From: Solibacillus cecembensis | Lineage (GTDB): Bacteria; Bacillota; Bacilli; Bacillales_A; Planococcaceae | Reading direction: 5' to 3' | DNA length: 64,000 bases | Assembly: GCF_001439635.1 (NCBI RefSeq) | Contig: NZ_LMBZ01000007.1 | Span: 37,621-101,620 of the forward strand | Shown: positions 26,189 through 35,354 of the stretch, piece after piece | Layout of the letters: every line of letters begins with the position of its first letter | Numbering within the stretch: the first letter of the stretch is position 1 | Program-made: the position numbers and the translations under genes | Notes under the pieces: model-generated | Told to the model about the DNA's origin: nothing | The model's input: the letters and a program-made list of their open reading frames with translations, nothing else | Databases searched by the model: none

Positions 26189-27130
26189 ATGGATATTTTT
26201 AAAATAGAAATACCAACACCATATGCGGTAGGGGATGTTAATGCTTTTTTAGTAAAAGGTGATGCACTCACATTATTTGATGTAGGTCCTAAAACAGAAG
26301 AAGCTTATGATGCACTGAAATGGGGAATTCGAAGTGCGGGCTATGATATGAAAGATGTGGAGCAAGTTGTTTTAACGCATCACCATCCAGATCATGTAGG
26401 GTGGGTAGATGCTTTTAGCCATGCTGAAATATTAGGTCACGCTTATGTCGATCATTGGATGAAAAAAACACCAGAATTTCTTAGCTATCATGAAACATTT
26501 TATGCGAAGCAATTAAAAGAAGGCGGCGTGCCGGAAAAATATATTCAAAGAATTTTAAAAGTTAAAGGTGAAATTGAATTGTTTGGTTCTATTCCTTTAA
26601 CTGGCTATTTAAAAGAAGGGGATGAAATACCAGGTCATAAAGGGTTAATGGTTTATGAAACGCCTGGACATGGGCAAAGTCATCTCGTATTTTTAGAGGA
26701 AGGGACGAAACAATGCATTGGTGGTGATTTATTGCTCGAACGCACATCATCTAATCCGTTAGTGGAGCCTCCTGTTGATTTATCGATGGAACGGCCAAAA
26801 TCATTATTACAATATAATGCGTCACTTCAAAGATTGAAGGCATTAAACGTTTCAAAATTATATACAGGTCATGGTGGGGAAATTACTGAAGTTGGTAAAT
26901 TAATAGACGATCGACTAGAACGCCAAAAGCAACGTTCTCTAAAAGTATATGATTTACTCGTTAAGCCACAATCGAATTTTGAGCTAACGACACAGCTATT
27001 TGAACGACTTTATCAACAGCAGCTAGGTTTAACACTGTCAGAAACGCTAGGTCAGCTTGATTATTTAGTAGCCAATGAAATGATTGAAGAGAACATGCAA
27101 GACGGGGTTATTTATTATAGTAGAGTGTAG
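26189..27130 (+). CDS. MBL-fold metallo-hydrolase
   Basis: A 313-residue metallo-beta-lactamase-fold hydrolase. The metal motif THHHPDHVGW is at about residue 65, with further ligands in TPGHGQSHLVF, CIGGDLLL and YTGHGGEI. The C-terminal helical part (LYQQQLGLTLSETLGQLDYL) matches hydrolases of the glyoxalase-II-like group that carry a small winged-helix-like tail. Substrate unknown. The start is uncertain: ATG 26189 gives the usual MDIFKIEIPTPYAVG, but ATG 26144, preceded by AGAGGT, is also possible. It is divergent from the proC leader. Confidence 0.9.
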   Translation: MDIFKIEIPTPYAVGDVNAFLVKGDALTLFDVGPKTEEAYDALKWGIRSAGYDMKDVEQVVLTHHHPDHVGWVDAFSHAEILGHAYVDHWMKKTPEFLSYHETFYAKQLKEGGVPEKYIQRILKVKGEIELFGSIPLTGYLKEGDEIPGHKGLMVYETPGHGQSHLVFLEEGTKQCIGGDLLLERTSSNPLVEPPVDLSMERPKSLLQYNASLQRLKALNVSKLYTGHGGEITEVGKLIDDRLERQKQRSLKVYDLLVKPQSNFELTTQLFERLYQQQLGLTLSETLGQLDYLVANEMIEENMQDGVIYYSRV

Positions 27131-27146
27131 AATAAATGGAAGAAAG

Positions 27147-27182
27147 TCATCATTTTATTGTTTTTAAAATGATGATTTTTTC
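27147..27182 (+). terminator. Rho-independent terminator
   Basis: TCATCATTTTA pairs with TAAAATGATGA and is followed by six T residues, 17 bp after the MBL gene. Confidence 0.85.
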
Positions 27183-27301
27183 TTGTCCTTGTAACGGATA
27201 CATGCATCGTGAAGGCAAAAATTTGATAAACTGAATCATCTTCTTTAGAATCATATAAGGAACAACTAGAATTTTTTAGAGAAGCTGGAGGAAATTAAAA
27301 C

Positions 27302-27778
27302 GTGAAGAAATATTGGATATTCCTTCTATTATTCGTGTTAGCAGGTTGCAGTAGTAGTGATAACGATGATGCAAAGCAATTTACGGAGAAGCAAGCGGTA
27401 CCATTTGAAATCGTTCATTATGAAGAAAAAATTGCACCAGTTTATGAATCGCTTGTGCCATATATTTCTTATGCGGGCACAGATGGGCAATTAAAAGAAC
27501 TGAAAAGCCGCTTTCAAATAGATGGTTTTACAGTAAATATGGATGAATATACAGCTTTATTTCTCGTGACCTATTCGGGCAGTTGCGGCATTGCTGTGGA
27601 CGGGGTTTACAATGATGCAGGGAAATTAGCGGTTCAGCTAATGGAGCCACTAGGAACAGACTGTGAAAAAGAGGGCGTTCCACATACATTTGTGTTGCAA
27701 GTACCAAAGCAACAATTTGAGAAAGTGCAATTGTATAACGGCAATATTATTAAATCATCTACAGAGGTAAAAAATTAG
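27302..27778 (+). CDS. Putative lipoprotein
   Basis: A 158-residue exported protein. A GTG start follows GGAGGAAATTAAAAC. The signal peptide is MKKYWIFLLLFVLAGC with lipobox LAGC, so it should be anchored to the outer face of the membrane at Cys16. The mature part has two cysteines that could form a disulfide (SGSCGIAVDG and TDCEKEG) and a small beta-rich domain ending FVLQVPKQQFEKVQLYNG. It resembles small protease-inhibitor-like lipoproteins only loosely. Function unknown. Confidence 0.8.
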   Translation: MKKYWIFLLLFVLAGCSSSDNDDAKQFTEKQAVPFEIVHYEEKIAPVYESLVPYISYAGTDGQLKELKSRFQIDGFTVNMDEYTALFLVTYSGSCGIAVDGVYNDAGKLAVQLMEPLGTDCEKEGVPHTFVLQVPKQQFEKVQLYNGNIIKSSTEVKN

Positions 27779-27821
27779 GAGCACCCTGTGTACAAACAAT
27801 GCGGGGAAATGTCATAAATGA

Positions 27822-27857
27822 AACCTGTTCAAACGTACATCTGAACAGGTTTTTTTC
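27822..27857 (+). terminator. Rho-independent terminator
   Basis: AACCTGTTCA and TGAACAGGTT pair perfectly, followed by five or more T residues, 43 bp after the lipoprotein gene. Confidence 0.9.
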
Positions 27858-27882
27858 TATTGTCTGCAAAAGGGAGGATTAA

Positions 27883-27942
27883 ATGGATATTGTCTTTGCA
27901 CTCCGTGAGGAATATTTTGACGCTTACAATGAAAAGATGTAA
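27883..27942 (+). CDS. 19-codon ORF with strong ribosome binding site (possible leader or remnant)
   Basis: ATG 27883 follows AGGGAGGATTAA and opens a 19-residue frame (MDIVFALREEYFDAYNEKM) that stops 44 bp before the transglutaminase gene. It has no leader-peptide codon bias that would name a regulatory amino acid. It may be the start of a deleted gene or a short translated leader. Confidence 0.35.
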   Translation: MDIVFALREEYFDAYNEKM

Positions 27943-27986
27943 CGTATAACATGGATCATCCAATCTATTTCAAAGGAGCACGGAAA

Positions 27987-29285
27987 TTGAGTGACTTTCT
28001 TTTTTTTGCTATTGTCTTTTTAGTTGTTCTCCTACCGACCTTACTGTGTCTGCGTGCTTTTTTTGTGCAATGGCGCATTCGGAAAGCCATTCGCAAAGGG
28101 CTTAAAATAAATAAAAAAGAATTGGAATTAATGAGTGGCTATACAAATGGTGAATATGAAATTTATCGGCATGTGTCAAACTATGCCAGGGCAAAAACGG
28201 GCTATTTGCGAATTTTTAAATCGCGGGGCAAGCTGGAGCAGCAAATTAATCGAGAATTAAGTCGTAAAACAAAAAGTTCTTTGACACGCTTTTTTTCATG
28301 GTTCCTTGTAACAATGAAATTTGCGCTGTCCTTCGTATTAGTAGTTGCTAGTCTTCTATTTGGATCGATAGCACGAGATGAATGGAAGGCAGCTGATTTA
28401 CGCTTACCAACATTAGATCCCAATTTAACAATCACGCGAGACATTGATCCAAGTAAAAGTATCGCTGAGTTACTCGCTGTTTTTTCAGATAACCCTACGC
28501 GACTGCAAAGTTTTAATTATGCAGATTCGAATGACTTGATTACACCTGTTTACGCAACGTATCAATTACCACAAGTCGTAAATTCGGCTGAATCGTTAGG
28601 GCAAGCTATGTCATTTTATATGGGCAATTTTAAAAATAAATTTGCCGTAAATGTGGATACAAGTCAGCTTTCTATTGCACAAATAATGGACGAAACCTAT
28701 AATTGGCTCGATAAAAACGAGCCGTATCTTTACCGCACAACGACAGGGATTTCATCTTATTACTATGATTATGGAAGCTATGCCGAGGTTCATTTCACAA
28801 CCAATTATGATTTATCAGCCGAGCAGCATGCGCTCATGCACGGGAAAGTAAAGCAGCTTGTAGAGATGATGCCACCAAACTTATCCGATGTTGAAAAGGT
28901 GAAATATGTAAATGATTATATAGTTTCGCAAACGGTATATGAGCTAGAAAGCGAAGTAAGTCCGTATTCACCATATTCTGTTTTGATGAACGGGGAAGGG
29001 GTTTGTCAGGGCTATGCTTTAGCAGCGCTTTTATTATTTGATGAAATGGGCATGGAAGCACAATATGTTACGGGAGATGCAATTCCAGTTGGAGGACATG
29101 CGTGGAATCTAGTGAAGGTAGACGGCGAATGGTATCATTTGGACACTACATGGAATGACCCAATACCTGATCAAGGGAAAAAGATTCGCTACGACTATTT
29201 TTTACTTGCAGACGAAACGATGGCACGTGACCATGTATGGGCGTTTGACGAATTCCCTAAGACGGCAGAAGTGAATTACTACTAA
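27987..29285 (+). CDS. Membrane-anchored transglutaminase-like protein
   Basis: A 432-residue protein. The TTG start at 27987 is 8 nt after AAAGGAG; a start 12 codons upstream lacks such a site. TM1 (FLFFAIVFLVVLLPTLLC) begins at residue 4 and TM2 (FALSFVLVVASLLFG) is near 115. The external C-terminal half is a transglutaminase-like cysteine-peptidase fold with catalytic Cys in GEGVCQGYALAALL, His in GGHAWNLVKVDG and Asp in HLDTTWNDP. Such proteins may act on the cell wall or on surface proteins; the substrate is unknown. Confidence 0.88.
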   Translation: MSDFLFFAIVFLVVLLPTLLCLRAFFVQWRIRKAIRKGLKINKKELELMSGYTNGEYEIYRHVSNYARAKTGYLRIFKSRGKLEQQINRELSRKTKSSLTRFFSWFLVTMKFALSFVLVVASLLFGSIARDEWKAADLRLPTLDPNLTITRDIDPSKSIAELLAVFSDNPTRLQSFNYADSNDLITPVYATYQLPQVVNSAESLGQAMSFYMGNFKNKFAVNVDTSQLSIAQIMDETYNWLDKNEPYLYRTTTGISSYYYDYGSYAEVHFTTNYDLSAEQHALMHGKVKQLVEMMPPNLSDVEKVKYVNDYIVSQTVYELESEVSPYSPYSVLMNGEGVCQGYALAALLLFDEMGMEAQYVTGDAIPVGGHAWNLVKVDGEWYHLDTTWNDPIPDQGKKIRYDYFLLADETMARDHVWAFDEFPKTAEVNYY

Positions 29286-29306
29286 GCTAAATAGCAGCTA
29301 TAAGAC

Positions 29307-29354
29307 AAAAATCCGCCACTTACAACGAGGGAAATTGTAGAGTGGAGGATTTTT
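29307..29354 (+). terminator. Rho-independent terminator
   Basis: AAAAATCC..CCACT pairs with AGTGG..GGATTTTT around an inner short stem, 20 bp after the transglutaminase gene. Confidence 0.8.
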
Positions 29355-29437
29355 GTTATTTCGTTAAGTCTACTAACACTTTAATCGAATTTTTAGCAGC
29401 AAACACCGTATTAAGCAAAAAACTCTTTGTTGAGGTA

Positions 29438-29465
29438 TTGAAAAAATAAAAATTAATGGTAAAAT
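29438..29465 (+). promoter_or_regulatory. Putative promoter of the metS leader
   Basis: TTGAAA (29438-29443) and TAAAAT (29460-29465) are spaced by 16 bp just upstream of the T-box leader. Confidence 0.6.
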
Positions 29466-29479
29466 CTATTTTAGCCCGT

Positions 29480-29768
29480 AATTATGGCAAGTAAGAAAAT
29501 AGTTAGCGTTGAGAAGGAAGAGTAAGTAAGCCGCGTTTTTTAGAGAGCTTCTGTTGGTGGGAATGGAGCAAACAAAACTTACTGAATATGACCTTTGAGC
29601 TTCGTACCGAAATTTGAGTAGGCTACGACGAGAATGGCACTCGTTATAACAGCAGCAGTATGAACACGTACTGATAGAGGTTAATAGTGCAAACTATTAG
29701 CAAAACTTAGGTGGTACCACGAGTAAATTCGTCCTAATCGTATTAATGCGATTAGGGCTTTTTTTGTG
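29480..29768 (+). promoter_or_regulatory. T-box riboswitch with methionine specifier, upstream of metS
   Basis: The T-box core AGGTGGTACCACG is at about 29710-29722. On the 3' side of Stem I, TGAATATGACCTTTGAGC places ATG (Met) as the specifier. The terminator CCTAATCG/CGATTAGG with a T run is at 29732-29767. Uncharged tRNA-Met should relieve termination and raise synthesis of the methionyl-tRNA synthetase that follows. Confidence 0.92.
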
Positions 29769-29834
29769 GGAAAAAATAGTTGATTGAATCGACATTGGAT
29801 GGATACGTTCAAGTCGCACAGGAGGAATTGCATC

Positions 29835-31469
29835 ATGGCAGTATTAATCGGAGGCGCGTGGCCTTACGCAAATGGATCGTTACATTTAGGACATATTTCA
29901 TCATTATTACCAGGAGATATTTTAGCAAGATATTACCGTTTGAAAGGCGAAGAGGTGTTATACGTTTCGGGCAGTGATTGTAATGGAACACCTATTTCAA
30001 TTCGAGCAAATCAAGAAAATACAACCGTAACGGCAATTGCTGACCGTTATCACGAAGAATTTGTTGAAACATTTCAACAACTTGGCTTTACATATGATTT
30101 ATATTCTCGCACAGATGCACAACATCACCATGAAGCAGTGCAAAGCATTTTCTTGAAATTATTGGAAAATGGTCATTTATATACAAAAAAAATTGAACAA
30201 GCGTATTGTCCGATTGATCAGCAATTTTTACCGGATCGTTTTGTTGAAGGCATTTGTCCAGATTGTGGGGCAAAAGCGCGCGGCGATCAATGTGATCAAT
30301 GTTCAAAAATTTTAGATCCATTAGATTTACTTGAAAAACGCTGCAAAATATGTGGAAATGAACCGGAAATAAAGGAAACAGAACATTTTTATTTTGCCTT
30401 TAGTCAATTTCAAAAACTGCTTGAAGCGTATGTTGAACAAGCGGCACAAGATAAAAGATGGCGTGAAAATGCCATTCATTTAACACAGCGTTATTTACAA
30501 GAAGGGCTGCCTGACCGCGCTGTGACAAGAGATTTACCAAATGGCATTGATGTACCCGTCGCTGGTTTTGAAGGCAAGAAAATATATGTGTGGATTGAGG
30601 CGGTTGCAGGGTATTATACCGCGAGCATGGAGTGGGGGAAGCAGCACCAACAAGATATCGGGAAATGGTGGAATGAGCAAACGAAGGCCTATTATGTACA
30701 TGGCAAAGATAATATCCCGTTCCATAGTGTGATTTGGCCTGCTATTTTAATGGGAATTGAAAACAAGGGCTTGCCAACAAATGTTGTTTCAAATGAATAT
30801 TTAACGCTTGAGAAGCGAAAAATTTCAACTAGTCTAAATTGGGCAGTGTGGACGCCGTATATGGTAGAAAATTATCATCCAGATTCATTGCGCTACTTTT
30901 TAACGATTAATGCGCCAGAAAGTCGAGATGCTGATTTTTCGTGGAGGGAGTTTATTTATAGCCATAATGGTGAGCTTTTAGGAGCCTTTGCGAATTTTGT
31001 CAACCGTAATTTGAAATTTATTGAGAAATCCTTTGCAAGTCAAGTACCTCAAGTTGCGATTAATGCCGCAATGGAAAAGCTTGTCGGGCAACAATATGAG
31101 CTTGTAGGTGAATTCATTGAAAAAGGAACGAGTAAGGCAGCCCTAGAATCCATTTTTGACTTAATCCGAGCGTCTAATCGTTATTTTGATGAAGAAAAAC
31201 CATGGGTCACGGTTAATGAACAGCCTGAAAAATGCGAAGAAACACTAGCAACTTGTGTGTTTGTCATTCAAAATTTAGCACAATTACTGCAACCATTTTT
31301 ACCATTTGCATGTGCAGAAATTCAAAAAATGTTGGATACTTCATTGAATTCATGGACTGTAAAAACGACATTACCACAAGCAATCAGTAACATTCAGCCA
31401 TTATATGAGCGCATTGATGTGAAACGAATCGATGAGGAATTGTTGAGAATGCAGGAGAACGAGAAATAG
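29835..31469 (+). CDS. metS: Methionyl-tRNA synthetase, short form
   Basis: A 544-residue class I synthetase. ATG 29835 follows AGGAGGAATTGCATC. The HIGH-type motif is HLGH in [11 protein letters not shown]. The zinc insertion has two knuckles ([32 protein letters not shown]). The KMSKS loop is unusual: LEKRKISTS. The C-terminus ends after the anticodon-binding helices, without the dimerising tRNA-binding domain of the 650-residue Bacillus enzyme. This is the pattern of an additional MetRS as found in some Bacillales; a standard copy probably exists elsewhere. Controlled by the Met T-box. Confidence 0.93.
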   Translation: MAVLIGGAWPYANGSLHLGHISSLLPGDILARYYRLKGEEVLYVSGSDCNGTPISIRANQENTTVTAIADRYHEEFVETFQQLGFTYDLYSRTDAQHHHEAVQSIFLKLLENGHLYTKKIEQAYCPIDQQFLPDRFVEGICPDCGAKARGDQCDQCSKILDPLDLLEKRCKICGNEPEIKETEHFYFAFSQFQKLLEAYVEQAAQDKRWRENAIHLTQRYLQEGLPDRAVTRDLPNGIDVPVAGFEGKKIYVWIEAVAGYYTASMEWGKQHQQDIGKWWNEQTKAYYVHGKDNIPFHSVIWPAILMGIENKGLPTNVVSNEYLTLEKRKISTSLNWAVWTPYMVENYHPDSLRYFLTINAPESRDADFSWREFIYSHNGELLGAFANFVNRNLKFIEKSFASQVPQVAINAAMEKLVGQQYELVGEFIEKGTSKAALESIFDLIRASNRYFDEEKPWVTVNEQPEKCEETLATCVFVIQNLAQLLQPFLPFACAEIQKMLDTSLNSWTVKTTLPQAISNIQPLYERIDVKRIDEELLRMQENEK

Positions 31470-31486
31470 ACAACAGTATCAGAAGA

Positions 31487-31521
31487 AAAGTCATCATTTC
31501 AAAGCGGAATGATGACTTTTA
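31487..31521 (+). terminator. Rho-independent terminator
   Basis: AAAAGTCATCATT pairs with AATGATGACTTTT around an 8-nt centre, 18 bp after metS. Confidence 0.85.
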
Positions 31522-31604
31522 TTTATTATAAAATTACACAATATTTCCCCATCGTACTTTGGTAAAATAAAGAAAAAGATATCGTAGCAAAAGCGAAAGG
31601 GGGA

Positions 31605-32816
31605 ATGAAAGTGGCTTTTTTCAAAAAATACGGTGTGTTGCTAGGGGCACTCGGATTTTCTACTTTAGGAAATTGGATTTACTTAATCGCGTTAAATCTA
31701 TCGGTATGGCATTTAACGAACTCTCCGGCAGCGGTTGCGGGAATTTATATTGTGGGTCCTATTGCACGTATTATAAGTAGTATTTTTGCAGGCTCCATTA
31801 TTGATCGGCAAAATAAAAAGAAATTGATGATTATAAGTGATATTGTGCGGGGGATCATCGTTTGTATGATGCCATTTATGACATCTATTTGGCTTATTTA
31901 TGTACTTATCTTTTTAGCGAATATCGCGGGCAGCTTCTTTGGTCCTAGTAGTACGTACGTCATCACAAAGCTTGTGAATGATGACGATAAGCAACGATTC
32001 AATGCACTAAACAGTACTCTTAGTTCAGGCTCGTTCATGATTGGACCGGCACTTGCTGGGGCAATTATAGCGGTGAGTAATACGAACGTTGCGATGTGGG
32101 TTAACGGCTTTACATTTTTCGCATGTGCGTGGGCTATTTCTTTATTACCTACTATTGCGGAAGACAATGTAATGAAACGACAAATGATTTCATGGCAGAT
32201 GATCCGCACCGATTTCCAACAAGTGTGGGCATTTATTCAAAATCGACCTGCACTATTTATTTTTTTAACTGTTTATACAAGCGCATTAATGATTGCCTTT
32301 GCACTTGATTCGCAGGAAATGACCTTTTTAAAAGATGTACTGGTCACATCTGATACAATGTACGGCATTGTTGTAAGTGTCGCAGGTGTGGGAGCCATTG
32401 TTGGAGGAATCGCTGCAACGGCGCTCGTAAATAAACTATCGTTAAAAACTTATACCGGATTAGGCTTTCTATTAACGATTTTAAGCTATACGCTATTTTA
32501 TGCGTCACCGACCTTGATTTTCGCAATCATCAGCTTTATTGCGCTCGGCTTTTTCATGGCATTTAGCAATTCGGGCTACGCGACCATTTATCAAAAAACA
32601 ATTCCACCTACACTCATGGGACGTTTTGGTAGTTCTTTAAATTTACTTCAAAGCGTTGCTCAAATTATCTTCACATTGTTATTGGGAATGTTTGCAGAGT
32701 GGTATTCTTTGCAGCATGTAACGGTCCTATTTGCGCTCATCGCACTGTTACTTGCGATTTATTTATACTGGCATATAGCTAGGAATATGGATCAAATTCA
32801 ACTATCAACTGAATAA
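31605..32816 (+). CDS. MFS transporter (drug-efflux-like)
   Basis: A 403-residue transporter with about 12 membrane helices. The family loop between TM2 and TM3 is present as GSIIDRQNKKKLMIISD, and the second half repeats the fold (ALVNKLSLKTYTGLGFLLT). Its layout (LGFSTLGNWIYLIALNLSVW at the N-terminus, MGRFGSSLNLLQSVAQIIF later) fits the DHA3 group that includes enterobactin exporters and macrolide efflux pumps. Substrate unknown. AAAGGGGGA precedes the ATG. Single-gene unit. Confidence 0.88.
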   Translation: MKVAFFKKYGVLLGALGFSTLGNWIYLIALNLSVWHLTNSPAAVAGIYIVGPIARIISSIFAGSIIDRQNKKKLMIISDIVRGIIVCMMPFMTSIWLIYVLIFLANIAGSFFGPSSTYVITKLVNDDDKQRFNALNSTLSSGSFMIGPALAGAIIAVSNTNVAMWVNGFTFFACAWAISLLPTIAEDNVMKRQMISWQMIRTDFQQVWAFIQNRPALFIFLTVYTSALMIAFALDSQEMTFLKDVLVTSDTMYGIVVSVAGVGAIVGGIAATALVNKLSLKTYTGLGFLLTILSYTLFYASPTLIFAIISFIALGFFMAFSNSGYATIYQKTIPPTLMGRFGSSLNLLQSVAQIIFTLLLGMFAEWYSLQHVTVLFALIALLLAIYLYWHIARNMDQIQLSTE

Positions 32817-33005
32817 AATGAATAGGGTAAGCTTTTGTGAAGGTCTTACGCGCGGGCTGTAGTAACGAAACGTAAGAAGTTTGTCACAGTATACATCATT
32901 TAGATAGCATTGAAAAATTCCCTTAGTATTTTTCGATCCGCAAAACATATAGTGTATATGGAACATATGTGAAGTAAAAATCGTTAAGTAAGGAAAGGGG
33001 ATTTC

Positions 33006-35066
33006 GTGGACAAATCTTGGTCTAATCGGGGAAAAGATGCGGATGCTAAAGAACAACAGCTTGAGCAATTTCTTGTAAATAATGATGGGAAAAAGATGAC
33101 GACAAATCAAGGTGTAAAAGTTTCAAATGATGAGGATTCGTTAAAAGCAGGAGTTCGGGGTCCAACATTAATGGAGGATTTTCACTTACGGGAGAAGATG
33201 ACACATTTTGACCATGAGCGGATTCCAGAGCGTGTCGTGCATGCAAGAGGTTATGCAGCACACGGGGAATTTGTATTGTATGAATCTATGAAAGAATATA
33301 CAAAAGCAGGATTTTTACAAAAAGCAGGGTCAAAAACGCCTGTCTTTTTACGATTTTCTAATGTTGTTGGGAGTTCTGGCTCGATCGATACAGCACGAGA
33401 TGTGCGAGGATTTGCTGTAAAGTTTTATACAGAAGAAGGGAATTATGATTTAGTTGGAAACAATATTCCAATATTCTTCATACAAGATGCGATGAAGTTT
33501 CCTGATTTAATTCATGCCGCGAAGCCAGAGCCTAATAATGACATGCCACAAGCAGCTACCGCACATGATACGTTCTGGGATTTTGTCGCGAATAATCAGG
33601 AAAGCGCTGCTATGGTCATGTGGCAAATGTCGGACCGGGCGATTCCTAAAAATTACCGAATGATGGAAGGTTTCGGAGTTCATACTTTCCGTTTTATCAA
33701 TGATAAAGGTAAGTCAAGATTCGTAAAGTTCCATTGGAAACCAGTATTAGGCGTTCATTCACTCGTGTGGGATGAAGCGCAAATGATTGCAGGAAAAGAT
33801 ACCGATTTTCAACGGCGCGATTTATGGGATTCAATCGAACAAGGTTATTTTCCAGAGTACGAGTTTGGTGTACAAATGATTGGGCAGGAAGATGAGTTTA
33901 AATTTGATTTTGATATTTTAGATCCAACGAAACTTTGGCCTGAAGAAGTCGTACCTGTAAAAATTATAGGGAAGTTGACATTGAATCGTAATGTTGACAA
34001 TGTTTTTGCAGAAACCGAACAAGTGGCTTTCCATCCAGGTAATATGGTGCCAGGTGTTGATGTTACAAATGATCCGCTATTACAAGGTCGATTATTTTCA
34101 TATATTGATACGCAGCTCCTTCGTTTAGGTGGGCCTAATTTTGCTGAAATACCTATTAATCGACCGGTATGCCCAATCCACAATAATCAGCGCAATGGCT
34201 TTAGTCGGCAGGCGATTAATGTTGGTCGGGTTAGTTATCATAAAAACTCACTAGCAAATAATTCCCCTTCGACATCTACTGCAGCTGAAGGTGGGTATGT
34301 ACATTATGAGGAAAAAGTGGAAGGGCATGTTACGCGTGCGCGAAGTAAATCTTTTGCGGACCATTTCTCACAAGCAAGGCTGTTTTGGAATAGTATGTCA
34401 CCACCTGAAAAGCAACATATTATTAATGCCTTTAGTTTCGAAGTAGGGAAAGTGGCTAGTCAATCTGTCCGGCAACAAGTTGTGGATATGTTTGTCCATG
34501 TAGATAAAGAAATGGCGACCATACTTGCGAAAAATGTAGGCGTGAACAAACCGACTGGTGAACAATCAAAAATTACAGCATCCTCTCCTGCACTCAGTCA
34601 AGCGAATACAATCAAACTGCCGCAAACGCTTAAAGTCGGTGTGCTTATTGGCAATGGTTTCGATGCTTTAGAAGTGAATAATGTGCTCAAAACATTTAAA
34701 AAATTCGGTGTGAGATATAGTATTATTGCGGAGCGAATAGGGGCAGTAGTAAGTAGGGAAGGCGTCCAATTTACGGCGTCTGAAACTTATTTAACAACGG
34801 ACTCTGTCTTGTTTGATGCTTTATATATTGTCGGTGTAAGGGCAGACAATCAAGCGAAATTTAATCAAGATTTATTAATTAATATTAACCAAGCATTTCG
34901 CCATTATAAACCAATTGGCGTTGCACAAACAGGTATGCCATTTTTACAAGCATCGAATGCAAAAATTGGACCGGGTATTGTAGTAGCTACGGGCAATCCC
35001 GATTTTGGAGAACAATTTGTCGACGCCATTGCCATGCAACGTTTTTGGGATCGAGATATTTATTAA
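33006..35066 (+). CDS. katE: Large-subunit catalase (HPII/KatE type)
   Basis: A 686-residue heme catalase, much longer than the 480-residue small-subunit type. Catalytic His in PERVVHARGYAAHGEF, the distal Asn in DLVGNNIPIFFIQDA and the proximal Tyr in GRLFSYIDTQLLRLGG are present. After about residue 530 a DJ-1/GAT-like flavodoxin-type domain follows (KLPQTLKVGVLIGNGFDALE), the hallmark of clade-2 catalases. GTG start after AAAGGGGATTTC. It removes hydrogen peroxide in the cytosol. The gene ends just before an odd structured repeat. Confidence 0.95.
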   Translation: MDKSWSNRGKDADAKEQQLEQFLVNNDGKKMTTNQGVKVSNDEDSLKAGVRGPTLMEDFHLREKMTHFDHERIPERVVHARGYAAHGEFVLYESMKEYTKAGFLQKAGSKTPVFLRFSNVVGSSGSIDTARDVRGFAVKFYTEEGNYDLVGNNIPIFFIQDAMKFPDLIHAAKPEPNNDMPQAATAHDTFWDFVANNQESAAMVMWQMSDRAIPKNYRMMEGFGVHTFRFINDKGKSRFVKFHWKPVLGVHSLVWDEAQMIAGKDTDFQRRDLWDSIEQGYFPEYEFGVQMIGQEDEFKFDFDILDPTKLWPEEVVPVKIIGKLTLNRNVDNVFAETEQVAFHPGNMVPGVDVTNDPLLQGRLFSYIDTQLLRLGGPNFAEIPINRPVCPIHNNQRNGFSRQAINVGRVSYHKNSLANNSPSTSTAAEGGYVHYEEKVEGHVTRARSKSFADHFSQARLFWNSMSPPEKQHIINAFSFEVGKVASQSVRQQVVDMFVHVDKEMATILAKNVGVNKPTGEQSKITASSPALSQANTIKLPQTLKVGVLIGNGFDALEVNNVLKTFKKFGVRYSIIAERIGAVVSREGVQFTASETYLTTDSVLFDALYIVGVRADNQAKFNQDLLININQAFRHYKPIGVAQTGMPFLQASNAKIGPGIVVATGNPDFGEQFVDAIAMQRFWDRDIY

Positions 35067-35067
35067 T

Positions 35068-35254
35068 CTTGATTTAGCCGTATTCCTCCACATCTATAAG
35101 TGGGGGATGAATGCCAAAAAATGCAACTCTATTCAGTGGGGTGTTAAACCCTGGCTAAATCAAGATAAGCCCCGGCGGATGTCACAGATTTTTAAGGGAA
35201 GTTTTTCGAGCGAGCTCGAAAAAATCTGGACGCAATTACGCCTTGGCGTAATTG
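35068..35254. repeat. Multi-hairpin structured element of unknown type
   Basis: Beginning 2 bp after katE. CTTGATTTAGCC (35068-35079) is exactly complementary to GGCTAAATCAAG (35153-35164), closing a region that holds hairpin CCTCCAC/GTGGGGG (35085-35106) and a smaller ACTCT/GGGGT hairpin. Next come TTTTTCGAG/CTCGAAAAA with an alternative CAGATTTTT/AAAAATCTG pairing (35185-35228) and CAATTACGCC/GGCGTAATTG (35233-35254). No coding frame explains it. It may be a non-coding RNA, an end of an IS200/IS605-like element or a dispersed repeat; I cannot decide from one copy. Confidence 0.6.
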
Positions 35255-35280
35255 ATATGTTACACCGCGATAATCGCAAA

Positions 35281-35321
35281 AAATGCCCGCCCTCACAATT
35301 AATGGAGAGGCGGACATTTTT
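35281..35321. terminator. Bidirectional terminator between katE and the antiporter
   Basis: AAATG.CCGCC pairs with GGCGG.CATTT, with T runs on one side and A residues on the other. The two genes converge here. Confidence 0.75.
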
Positions 35322-35354
35322 GTCATTTATATGCTTACTACTATAGGAAGTGGA

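Noticed and set aside
29784..29834. Upstream start of MetRS adding 17 residues
   Set aside because: The extension overlaps the region just after the T-box terminator and the strong AGGAGG site clearly serves ATG 29835, which gives the normal family N-terminus.
35005..35346. A 113-codon frame across the structured element after katE
   Set aside because: It begins inside katE in another frame and runs through perfect hairpins; the element is better explained as structured non-coding DNA/RNA.
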